In this document: positions 31,901-41,657 of the stretch, piece after piece
Position numbering within the stretch: the first letter of the stretch is position 1
Layout: the number at the start of each line of letters is the position of its first letter
NCBI RefSeq assembly: GCF_021347895.1
Contig: NC_067119.1
Span: 3,670,534-3,734,533, forward strand
Direction: 5' to 3'
Length of the DNA: 64,000 nt
Source: Acanthochromis polyacanthus
Taxonomy: Eukaryota > Chordata > Actinopteri > Pomacentridae
Translations under genes and position numbers: made by a program
The notes under the pieces: generated by a model
Database searches by the model: none
What the model was told of the DNA's origin: nothing
The model's input: the letters and a program-made list of their open reading frames with translations, nothing else

Positions 31901-34900
31901 CATGATGCCGCCACCTCCGTGCCTCACGTCATGATGCCGCCACCTCCGTGCTTCACGTCATGATGCCGCCACCACCGTGCTTCACGTCATGATGCCGCCA
32001 CCTCCGTGCCTCACGTCATGATGCCGCCACCTCCGTGCCTCACGTCATGATGCCGCCACCTCCGTGCCTCACGTCATGATGCCGCCACCTCCGTGCCTCA
32101 CGTCATGATGCCGCCACCTCCGTGCCTCACGTCATGATGCCGCCACCTCCGTGCTTCACGTCATGATGCCGCCACCTCCGTGCTTCACGTCATGATGCCG
32201 CCACCACCGTGCTTCACGTCATGATGCCGCCACCTCCGTGCCTCACGTCATGATGCCGCCACCACCGTGCCTCACGTCACGATGCCGCCACCACCGTGCT
32301 TCACGTCACGATGCCGCCACCACCGTGCTTCACGTCACGATGCCGCCACCACCGTGCTTCACGTCACGATGCCGCCACCACCGTGCTTCACGTCACGATG
32401 CCGCCACCACCGTGCTTCACGTCACGATGCCGCCACCACCGTGCTTCACGTCATGATGCCGCCACCACCGTGCTTCACGTCATGATGCCGCCACCACCGT
32501 GCTTCACGTCATGATGCCGCCACCTCCGTGCTTCACGTCATGATGCTGCCACCACCATGTTTAAGCTTTAACTGTATTAAATTAGCAGTCAGATGTGTTA
32601 TATTTTTAATTAACTGACATTATTTTGTAGAAACCTGTTTTCCTTCTGACATGAAAGAGTTGTTTTGGTAGATTCTTGCCAAAAAAAAAGCCAAAATAAG
32701 TGACCCTAATTCAATGTTAAAAAAAGAGTAAAATAAAAAAAAATAAAAAAAAAAAAAGGGGAGAAAACTTCTAAATCCCTAAACTGAGTGTTGGGCTCCA
32801 CTAACTGAGCTGAGACTCAAACAAACTCCATCTAAAGCTGCCAGATGCTGATGTTTATCATGCATCAGTGTTGAGTTGACTTTAACCTGACGGCCTGCAG
32901 CTGTTCGGCCTCTTCGCCAACATCTTCTTCCTGGGTCAGGCCTTCATCATCATGCTGGTGTACGTCTGGAGTAGAAGACATCCGCTGATCCGCATGAACC
33001 TCTTCGGCCTGCTGAACTTCCAGGCTCCCTTCCTGCCCTGGGTGCTGATGGGATTCTCGCTGCTGCTCGGGAACTCCATCGTGGTCGACCTCCTGGGTGA
33101 GAAACGACTCTGCAAAATCTGGTTTTCTGTTCGGATACGTTAGAAGATGACAAGAACATGGCACTACTCACATGTTCACATTACAGAAGTCTAAATGGTT
33201 CAAATTCAGTCCTGAGTCCAGTTTAAAATACATAAATGATATCTGAAGATCTTCAGGAAGTCAGACTTATTCTATACTTCTGACGTATTTTTACATCCTC
33301 CTGTTGTCTCCTGGAACACTAGAAGGAACTTAAACAGCACAATATGATGGCTTTATGGAGTAAAAATGCAAAATAAATATACAAAAAAATTGGAGGAAAA
33401 ATAGTGTTATATTATGGAAAATTAATGCTGTAATTTAACTGTTAATTTACAGATTTTCCCTGTTTTGGTAGATTAGAGTTAACGAGCAAAATTACATAAA
33501 TAAAACTAGAAATGTACGTATTTTTTTTCTAAAAATAAAAGCCAAAACTTAAATTAATGTCCACAATTAAATATATTTTTTCCCCTAGTCTTTTATGATG
33601 TAAAATTACAGGATTACTGTATTAAATCAGCAAAAATAGTGTTTTACAAAGGTTTGCCTTTTTTGAAAGAAAAATGAATTTTAGGGACTGAAAAAAATTG
33701 TAAAATATTTTTTTTTAAACGGTTAAAAAATTAATAAAATTATAATAAAAATAATAAATATTAACAAAATATTCTTTTTCAGGGACTGAAGACAAATTTA
33801 ATTTCTTATAACATAATTTTATTGTCATTTATATATATATTTTTAATTTTTTTTAATGTAAATGTTTCCCTCATAATAAAGCTTAAAATAGTAATAAGTT
33901 ATAGAATTCCATCTTAAATAAAACTAGAAATGTATGTATATTTAAAAAAAAAAAAAAACCAAAACCTGTGTATGTGGAAAAAGTTTTAGATCTTTGAGTT
34001 CATCTCATAAAAAAATGGGAGCAAAAACAAAAGTGTTGTGTTTATATTTTTGTTGAGTGTAAATCTACATATATGTAACAGAGTATCCCACAAACATGCA
34101 GCGTAAAGGCATTTTATACAAAGCTGTGAATTAAAAATAAAGAAATCCCTGTTTTAGAATACAGATATGTACAAAAATCTGAAGTTTGGTGTCTGTAGAA
34201 GCTGCTAAAATAGACATTTGGTTGCTAAACGTTTGCTTCCCTCCTCAGGCATCAGTGTGGGTCACATGTACTACTTCCTAGAAGACGTGTTTCCAAACCT
34301 GCCTGGAGGAAGGAAGCTGCTGATGACTCCAGAAGTGCTGTAAGATCCACCATTAATCTGATGAACTTCATTCTGTTTTACAGGAATTTAGAGAATCTGG
34401 AAACTGGACGACATCTAAAACTTTATGGGATACTGTCCAGAATTTATCTAAACAATTTTACGCTGTTAGTCAGTGACCCACAGTTCTTTTCAGTAGAGAA
34501 ATTAGACTAAACTTGAAGATGTTCAGCAGTTTAAAACACTCTGGAGGCTTAAAATGTGGCAGAAATTACATTAGAAGTGTCCTAAATATAAATAAAAAAA
34601 ACTTAAAAGAATTATATTTTAGGAATCCATGAAAAGACTGAGAATCTGCCAGCTAGTAGGTTAGAAAGTAATCGAAAAAAAAAAACATGGAATACTATAA
34701 TTTATTATTATTATTACTATCTTAAGCTTTATTATGAGGGAAAACATTTACATTTAAAAAGTTCAAAATTTACATTCAAAAAATTAAAATTATATATAAA
34801 TGACAATAAAATTATATTCTATAAGTTATAAGAAATTAATTAAATGTCTTCAGTCCCTGAAAAAGAATATTTTGTAAATATTTTCATTATTTTTAATATA

Positions 34901-35626
34901 ATTTTGTTAATTATTTAACAATGTTTATTTATTTATTTTACAATTTTTTTTCAGTCCCTAAAATTCATTTTTCTTTCAAAAAAGGCAAACATTTGTAAAA
35001 GACTATTTTTGCTGATTTAAATCAGTAATCCTGTAATTTTACATCATAAAAGACTAAATTACTCTTTATGAAAAAATATATATATTTAATTGGGGACATT
35101 AATTTAAGTTTTGGCTTTTATTTTTTAGAAAAAAAATACGTACATTTCTAGTTTTATTTCTGTAATTTTGCTCATTAACTCCAATCTACCAAAACAGGGA
35201 AAATCTGTAAATTAACAGTTAAATTACAGCATTAATTTTCCATAGTATAACACTATTTTCCTCCAATTTTTTTCTACATTTTTACTCCATAAATCCATCA
35301 TATTGTGCTGTTTAAGTTCCTTCTAGTGTTCCAGGAGATAACAGGAGGATGTAAACGGTTAAAAGTTGTTAAAATTCATCAGAATGAACCCAGAGGATGA
35401 AAACTGCAGATTCAATGTTTAGAAACTTCAGTGAGGAACAGAGATGTGATGAAGATGCTTATAACGGTGTCAAAAGCTGCTTGTTTAGGAAGTTTAATCA
35501 GATGTTTTTGTGGTTAATTAGTTTTTTCTTTGCAGACGGATGATGTTCGACCAACCAGAGGATCCAGACTATCGTCCTCTTCCTCGGCAGGATGAAGATC
35601 TGCAGGACGACGAGCAGCAAAACTGA
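25882..35626 (+). CDS. derl3: Derlin-3-like ER membrane protein, complete, seven exons
   Basis: Derlins are catalytically dead rhomboid-like proteins of the ER membrane that work in ER-associated degradation and retrotranslocation. Exons are 25882-26022, 27757-27822, 27911-27984, 28072-28165, 32901-33096, 34249-34339 and 35536-35626 (TGA), all in frame. Translation gives 250 aa from 25882, or 233 aa from the in-frame ATG at 25933, which matches the usual derlin start ([13 protein letters not shown]). Conserved blocks are [17 protein letters not shown], the loop-1 WR motif ([12 protein letters not shown]), [38 protein letters not shown] and [12 protein letters not shown]. The C-terminus ([16 protein letters not shown]) lacks the p97-binding SHP box of derlin-1/2. 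Together with the smarcb1/mmp11 neighbours, this favours derl3. Much of the sequence is also close to derlin-2, so derl2 is the only real alternative. Confidence 0.94.
25903..25932 (+). repeat. GCA trinucleotide run encoding poly-Ala
   Basis: Ten Ala codons (nine GCA and one GCG) sit between the first ATG (25882) and the standard derlin ATG (25933). If translation starts at 25882 the protein gains a 17-residue MADSEAS-poly-Ala extension. If it starts at 25933 the run is 5' UTR. Confidence 0.8.
26028..26056 (+). repeat. CAA microsatellite just after derl3 exon 1 donor
   Basis: A (CAA)n run beginning about 5 nt after the GTAAGA donor of exon 1 (GT at 26023). In the exon 1 frame, read-through would add about ten Gln codons and then a stop at 26080-26082. 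Confidence 0.8.
26200..27660 (+). repeat. Degenerate repeat of GAAAGCAGTTGAAGTGTCAG in derl3 intron 1
   Basis: About fifteen diverged copies of this 20-mer recur at irregular 60-130 bp spacing, for example near 26236, 26336, 26483, 26568, 26783, 27059, 27206, 27343 and 27510. The material between copies also shows weak similarity. Intron 1 (26023-27756) is built mostly of this array. No transposon ends were seen. Confidence 0.65.
28430..29500. repeat. Dispersed repeat with inverted halves in derl3 intron 4
   Basis: CTCCCACAGTCATGAAATC (28773) and CGACATTTCACCAACTTTTG (28982) match the mmp11 intron copy near 5457-5960. A reverse-oriented, diverged version of the latter (GTCGGTGAAATGTCG) appears near 29345, followed by GCAGAAATATGGACCCATCC as the inverse of the 28950 segment. 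The arms are about 350 bp apart. The family is unknown. Confidence 0.5.
29880..30730. other. AT-rich low-complexity part of derl3 intron 4
   Basis: A run of A/T-rich sequence with recurring TTTTACAG, AAAAATTGTATAAAAA and TTTAAAAAAGG phrases. It resembles, but is not collinear with, the inverted-repeat arms in introns 5 and 6. No exon is seen. Confidence 0.45.
31783..32565. repeat. 29-bp minisatellite, ~27 units, in derl3 intron 4
   Basis: Head-to-tail units of 29 bp with a core of CACGTCATGATGCCGCC and a variable CACCTCCGTG or CACCACCGTG half. A central block (about 32270-32450) has CACGTCACGATG instead. The array is GC- and CpG-rich inside an AT-rich intron. The first unit is preceded by GAGCATCCCCACATCATG and uses GATGCTGCCACCTCCATG, which resembles the reverse strand of a Tc1 transposase HGGGSIM codon run. 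Because 29 is not a multiple of 3, the apparent frames across it rotate and are not coding. Confidence 0.9.
33291..33911 (+). repeat. Left arm of long inverted repeat flanking derl3 exon 6
   Basis: This arm begins TTACATCCTCCTGTTGTCTC and ends near GTTATAGAATTCCAT in intron 5. Its reverse complement is found, with small indels, at 34687-35353 in intron 6. Matching blocks include TAGTGTTATATTATGGAAAA, ATTTACAGATTTTCCCTG and TTTTATGATGTAAAATTACA. The inner part is AT-rich and more gapped. Confidence 0.85.
34687..35353 (-). repeat. Right arm of long inverted repeat flanking derl3 exon 6
   Basis: Reverse-complement partner of 33291-33911. It starts CATGGAATACTATAATTTAT and ends GGAGATAACAGGAGGATGTA. 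The loop between the arms is about 775 bp and contains exon 6 (34249-34339) nearly in its centre, with about 337 and 347 nt between each arm and the exon. Confidence 0.85.
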
Positions 35627-35861
35627 AAGCAGTCGGAGGATTTCTGGAGGACGGTAAAGAAGGACAGATCTGAGGAGGAATAAATCACATAAAGAAGCTC
35701 ACCTGTGGAGCAATAACTTACCTTAATGAGGAAACAGCAGCACAGAGAGGAAGAAAAGTCCAAAAATAATCAGACAATAGAACTTAAACGCACCTTTAGG
35801 GTGTCGTTTAAACAGTCGGTTTGTTTGACGTCGAGCTGCAGCTTCAAGATCAATACTTTGG

Positions 35862-35867
35862 AATAAA
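35862..35867 (+). terminator. derl3: derl3 polyadenylation signal AATAAA
   Basis: AATAAA 236 bp after the derl3 stop codon, in the context TTTGGAATAAAAAAG. It is the first AATAAA hexamer after the stop outside AT-rich repeat and gives a short, plausible 3' UTR. Confidence 0.6.
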
Positions 35868-36140
35868 AAAGTATCAGAAAAAAACGCTGAGAATGAGGCG
35901 AAATAATCCTAAAACACTCAGCGGTCGCTTTATTCGCTACACCTGTTCTACTGCTCGTTAACACAGACATCTGATCAGCCAATCAGAAGACAGCAGCTCA
36001 GCACATTTATTCCTGTAGACGTGTTAAAGACGACCAGCTGGAGTTCAACCTGAGCATCAGAACGGGAAGAAAGGGGACAAAAAAGCAACAAAGAGATTAA
36101 AAATGACTGAACATGAAACAAAAATATGGAAAATAAAACA

Positions 36141-36520
36141 TTTTGGACAGGTTTCAAGTAATTTCAAACATGTTTCTAGTACCTTTGGACACGTTTCTAA
36201 ACATGTTTCAAGTCAGTGTGGACAAAATATTGGCATTTCGAGCATGTTTCTAGTACTTTTTGACATAATTTTGTCATTCTGGACATAATTATGTCATTTT
36301 AAACATGTTTCTAGTCGTTTTGGATATCATTTTGGACAGGTTTCAAGTAATTTCAAACATGTTTCTAGTACCTTTGGACACGTTTCTAGTCATTTTAAAC
36401 ATGTTTCAAGTCAGTTTGGACACAACATTGGCATTTTGAGCATGTTTCTAGTACTTTTTGACATAATTTTGTCATTTTAAACATGTTTCTAGTCATTTTG
36501 GACATCATTTTGTAGTTATA
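36141..36520. repeat. Two ~189-bp tandem copies of an ACATGTTTCTAGTCATTTTGG-type repeat
   Basis: TTTTGGACAGGTTTCAAGTA starts at 36141 and again near 36330, and the sequence after each is nearly the same. Within each copy a ~20-25 bp phrase like ATGTTTCTAGTCATTTTGGA recurs. A diverged stretch of the same type lies at 45475-45610. Confidence 0.7.
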
Positions 36521-37646
36521 TGGACAAACTGTGTTAATTAAGGACCAGACTTTGCCATTTTTAGAGTATTTAAGACATTCTTTTTGGCTCATTATGAAAA
36601 ACAGTTTCATCATTTTGTGTATTTTTTTCTTTAAGTAGTTTTGGACAAAGTGAAACAGATCCAGGGTAGCGATGATTGTTTCTACATCATTAAACCTCCG
36701 CAGTTTTACCGTTCACCTGCTCAGTTGTTGACCTGAAAGCAGCAGCTCTGACCTCTCAGATCAGCTGACGTCTGCACTCTTTCACCAGCTGTCCTTTGTG
36801 GCTCCAAACAAATGGAAACTGCTGCGTCCAACAAACAGCGTCCAAACAGCCGCTTCAAACTCCTCGTTTCTGCTGCAAATATCAGCCAGGACTGGGAGGT
36901 TGGGTTTTTTCCTGCAGCGAGTAGATGCCGAAGAAAAATCTACCAAGAAATCTGTCATTTACGTGTAATTTAACACCTTCTACATATTAAAGTGCAGCTT
37001 TTATCTGTGATTTACAAGTTAACCTCCTGTTAGCTCATTTCTCAGCAGCAGCAACCAAAAAATCCCATTAAATAGTATTTATATCTCATTATTAACTCCA
37101 TTATTAAACATTTCTGCTCTTTATTTCTCACAGATTGTGGTTATAGAGCAGGGGTGGGCAAACTTTTTGGCTCAGGGGCCACATTGACTTTTGAAATGCA
37201 ACAGACGGGTCAGACCAGCATCAGATGGTTGGAGATTGTGCAAACTAATATGAATTACCGTTAAAGGCAATACTGACAGAGTAAAGGTTAATCGCATTCA
37301 GTTTCAGTGGGAACAGTGTTGTTGGTCACCCTTTTCTGCCAGTGCATCAAAGTCTGGTGTCAGCTTGGTTGTGGCAATTCTCAGGATGGATCTGAGGTGT
37401 TCATCAGTTAACTGGGATCTGTGGTGTCCTTTGTGACAAGGAGCATGATACCAGCTGAAGTGACTTGTCAGTTTTTTTTTTTTCAAAATCAGAGAACCGA
37501 CGGTAGAATTTTTTTTTTTTAACATTTGTCTTGAGAATAAAGTCAGTTTGGCTTTGAAGGCTGTCACATTTGTGTACATTTTGTGCACAAACTGATCTTT
37601 CCCTTGCAGCCTCACGTTCAGCTCATTCGTGTGCGTCAGTATGTCC

Positions 37647-38171
37647 CAGGCGTGAACTAACCGTGACGTCACCCGTTGGTTTCAACGGCGAGAAACTGAA
37701 GCCCGGATTTTGCTACTTCCTGGTCGCCGTTTTGGATTTTTTGGAGCCAGTGACGTAAAAAGCGTCATCAAACAGGCTGGACCGGAGAGCAACTAGGAGC
37801 AGGATTGGCTGAGGACTCTCTTATCCCGCCCACGTTTTGCCGCAGAGGCTTCTGTTGCTGTCTATCAAGTATAGCCACGCCCCCTGGCTCCGCCAACTGT
37901 AACGATTTATTTAAAATTCAGTATTGATTTATTTTAAGATCGGCCACCTGATCTCTCATTTTGACCATGAAAACTAACAGGAAAAAAATCCTGAGCTGTA
38001 GAACATCAGTCTATCAAATTTTATTTTTTCCAAAAATGAATTGGGGTCTATGGAGAAAAAGCTTTTTGGAGCCAACCCTAGCGGACGGTGTGATATTGCA
38101 AGTTTTTGACACTTCCGGGTTTGCTTCAATTCTGGAGCCAGATGCTACATCCATTATATATACAGTCTATG
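37647..38171. mobile_element. Non-autonomous hAT-like MITE inserted in the hAT transposase
   Basis: The element is flanked by perfect 8-bp duplications GTATGTCC at 37639-37646 and 38172-38179. It begins CAGGCGTGAACTAACCGTG and ends ATATACAGTCTATG. Removing it rejoins the transposase frame on the minus strand (DFAVDI and LTHTNELN), which confirms the borders. Length is 525 bp with no transposase. Confidence 0.8.
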
Positions 38172-38869
38172 GTATGTCCACGGCAAAATCACAGCCAATC
38201 TCTGTGGCACAGCTCAGGAAAATCATCGATTAACTCCAAAAATGAGCTAATCTCGCCTCTGAGCTCCCACACTGGCTGACGTGCTTTCCCCAAACTTAAC
38301 CAGCGGACATGAGAGTGCTAAAGCAAGTCCTGGTGATCAGCATCAGTTTCTTCTAGAAACTTCATGAACTGACGATGCTGAAGCCCTCTGGCTCGTATAG
38401 AGTTAACAAGTTTTACGACTGGCTTCACGACATGATCAAGATGCAAAACAGACTTACAGAGCGCTTCCTGGTAGATTATGCAGTGTAGGAAAATCACATC
38501 CAGCTCAGGGTTTTCCTCCTTCGCCTTATCCTGGATTCTTTTCAGCAGCTTTACGTTTTTCTCATGTCAAGATGGCGATCCGTCCGTGGTGACATTGGCG
38601 ACTTTACACCACGGCAGCTTCACCCTCTGGATGACCCTACAGTCCTCTCTACGCGTTTTCCCCTTCATGGATTCCATAGTCACAAATTCCTCCACAAAAT
38701 GTTAATTAATCCCTCTAATAAAAATTAAAAGCTGAGCAGAGTCTTTTATGGCATTGCTTTCGTCCACTGCTAATGGATATAGCTTGAAGGACTCCGCTTT
38801 TTCGTTCAGTGAGCTGGCTAAGTCTTCGTCTATTAGTTCAACACGACTTGCTAGCCTTTATTATTTTGA

Positions 38870-39150
38870 ATGCTAGCAAATAACTTGCCTTCGTGCTTGA
38901 CTCTTGACCGTAGTTTGCAGAAAAAACGTATTCAGCTGAGTGTGTAAACTGGCTGCCAGCCTCTGAGCCGTAGCTGTCCGTTCCTGCCCTGATTGGCTGC
39001 TAGCGTAGTTAGCATGCTTCGTGGAAAAGTGTCGGCTGATACTGTGTTCTTTAAAAACCGCAACGGTTTCATTGCAAATAAGACACAGAGCCTTTGAACG
39101 GACGTCAGCGAAAAAATATTTAGGAGTCCACTCCTTCTGAAACACTCCAC
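38870..39150 (-). pseudogene. hAT transposase N-terminus (BED zinc finger) remnant
   Basis: A minus-strand frame reads EWTPKYFFADVRSKALCLIC, NETVAVFKEHSISRHFSTKH. The C-x2-C...H-x4-H spacing (CLIC...HFSTKH) fits a BED-type zinc finger of the kind that starts GTF2IRD2/ZBED5-like hAT transposases. Downstream parts of the transposase (38200-38870) are present on the same strand but interrupted. Confidence 0.65.
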
Positions 39151-39221
39151 TTTACTTGTCTTTGGTCCACTCACTGTAACGGCAGGGCTCAATGCAGTTG
39201 TAAAGCAGAAGAAGAGAAAAT

Positions 39222-41657
39222 TAAAGCTGCAAGCAGCGATGGACGGGTCCTCGCATCCACGCTGGTCGTGAATCCACGCACGTCCACCAGGTGGCGCTGT
39301 GACTGAGACTGTATGTCGGCCTCTGAATCGCATCTGGACCAGAGTCCAATCATACATTTAAAATTTCAGCCAGACTGTAGCATGTTCAGAGCAGTTATAG
39401 AGCATTTCCTGTCTATCCACCAGGTGGCGCTGTAACTCAGAGTGTATTTCACACAGTGGATGTGATGAGGGTTGGACTCTGATCACTCATGAAAAGTTTC
39501 AGGCTGATTTGATCATGTAGAGGCCAGTTATACAGCATTTACTGTCCCTCCATCAGGTGGCGCTGCGACTGAGAGTGTCTGTTGGCCTGTAGATGTGATC
39601 AGGATTGGATTGTGATCACACATGGAAAGTTTGAGGCAGATTGGAGCATGCAGAGGAGAGTTATACAGCAGTTGATGTTTCATGGCGAAGCATCAAAACG
39701 CTGATGGTCGCCATGGCCACGCCATTTGGCTTCTGGTTAAACTTTTGATAACTTTTCCAAACCAAGTCCTGCTGTGTGGACTGACAAAATTTCAGGTCTC
39801 CTGGAATTATCCCCTAGGAGGTATTAACTCTCAAAAATGAGAAAAATCATCAAAAATCTCACAATTAATCCAAGATGGCCGACTTCCTGTTGGGTTTAGG
39901 ACATGGCTCCAAGAGGCTTTTTTGTGCGTCCTGATGTGCTCTATAAGCCTCCCAAATTTCATGGATGTAGGTGAAACGTGCTGGGGGGGCTGTTTGTTAA
40001 AAATACTGTAGGGGGCGCTATAGCATGTGCAGTGCCGAGATGCATACAGTGTTGTTCCTTGGGTCAATGGTGATGTGTGTGGTAATTTTTGTGAGCATTG
40101 GAGTATTCCTAACCTGTCAGAAAGGGCTTTGTTTTTCATGGCGATATTTGGTTGCTACGGCAACAGCGTTACATGAAATGTCACACCCTTCACAGTGTGT
40201 GATTGTCAAGAGGTGAAGACTCGACTGACCAATTTCCAGCATGATATCACCAAGTTTGGGGCCATTGTACCTGAAAATATAAGGCCTTAAACTTACTATT
40301 ACCAACAGGTGGCGCTATGACTTTTTCAAAATTTATGAGTGTGGATGTGTTCAGACTGGACCTGGTATCCAGCATGTGAAGTCTGAGGCAGATAGGATGT
40401 TGTTCAGCTGAGATATGAATCGTTAAATTTTCATGGCGAAACATCGAAATTGGTTTGGCCGCCACAGACACGCCCTTTGATGACAAGTCACCATTTTCAC
40501 TGGGATGCATCATCAATGTGTTTAGGCTGTTGTCACTGCATTTGAAGTGAATATGATCAACCGGGTAACAATAGGGCATGAAAGTGTAAAAGATGTCTAT
40601 TTCCTGAAACCACAAGGTGGCGCTATGACTGTCAATGAATATCCCTATGTGGATGACATCAGGACAGGACTGTCATCATACATGTAAAGTTTCAGGCAGA
40701 TTGGAGCATGTTGAGAAGAATTAGACACCACTTCCTGTTTCATGGCGAAGGATCAGTTGTTTGAGGCTCCGCCATGGCCACACCTTTTGGCTTCTGGTTG
40801 AGTTTTTGATAACTTTTCATCAGAAAGGTCTGGTGCATGTACTGGCCAAATTTCAGTTCTCTCAGACTTATCCACTAGGAGCTATAAATTTTGACAAATG
40901 TACAGCAAATTCAAGATGGCCGACTTCCTGTTGGGTTTAGGGTGTGGCTGTGATTGACTTTTTGGTGTGTCCTGATGTGGTGCATATGCCCACCAAATAT
41001 TGTAGCTGTAAATAAAACATTGTGGAAGTTGGCCTAATGACCACTGTTTCAATTTTGCAGGTGGCGCTATAGAGCCATTTTTTCACACATATGCGCAACT
41101 CCCATAAAATATCAAATTTTTCGCCAGTCCTGATGTGCACGCCAAATTTCACGCGTTTTGGTTCATGATAAGGCCGCCAAAAAGGCAAGTCATTTCCCGA
41201 GGAGCGATTAAGTTTGAAAAATTTACAGCAAATTGAAGGTGGCCGACTTCCTGTTGGGTTTAGGGCGTGGCTGTAATTGACTTTTTGGTGTGTCCAGATG
41301 TTCTGCATATGCCCACCAAATATTGTAGCTGTACATGAAACATTGTGGCAGTTGGCCTAATGACTACTTTTTCAAGTTTGCAGGTGGCGCTATAGAGCCA
41401 TTTTGCCACGCACATGCGCAACTCCCATAAAATATCAAATTTTTCGCCAGTCCTGATGTGCATGCCAAATTTCACGCGTTTTGGAGTATGATAAGGCCGC
41501 CAAAAAGCCAATTTACTTTACGGGAGGAAAAAAAAAAAAAAAATAATAATAATAATAAACCCTAGGGTTTCAATAGGGTCCTTGGCACCGCTGGTGCCTT
41601 GGACAGTCGGTGCCCTGGCACCGCCTGTCCTTCGCACCCTCGGTGCTCGGACCCTAA
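39222..41657. mobile_element. Second nested repeat (AAAGCTGCAAGCAGCGATGG family)
   Basis: It starts at AAAGCTGCAAGCAGCGATGG and ends near GGTGCTCGGACCCTAATAAA, inside the hAT element. It is made of recurring modules (CAGGTGGCGCTATGACT, GGCCGACTTCCTGTTGGG, GTTTCAGGCAGATTGGAGCA). Two modules of about 322 bp are in tandem (from 40918 and 41241) and account for two similar long minus-strand frames. A (TAA)n run lies at about 41542. I know the type as common in fish genomes but cannot place it in a superfamily. Its exact borders and target duplication are unclear. Confidence 0.55.

Noticed and set aside
32238..32514. Three overlapping frames with [10 protein letters not shown] repeats
   Set aside because: Rotating frames of the 29-bp minisatellite in derl3 intron 4; no splice support.
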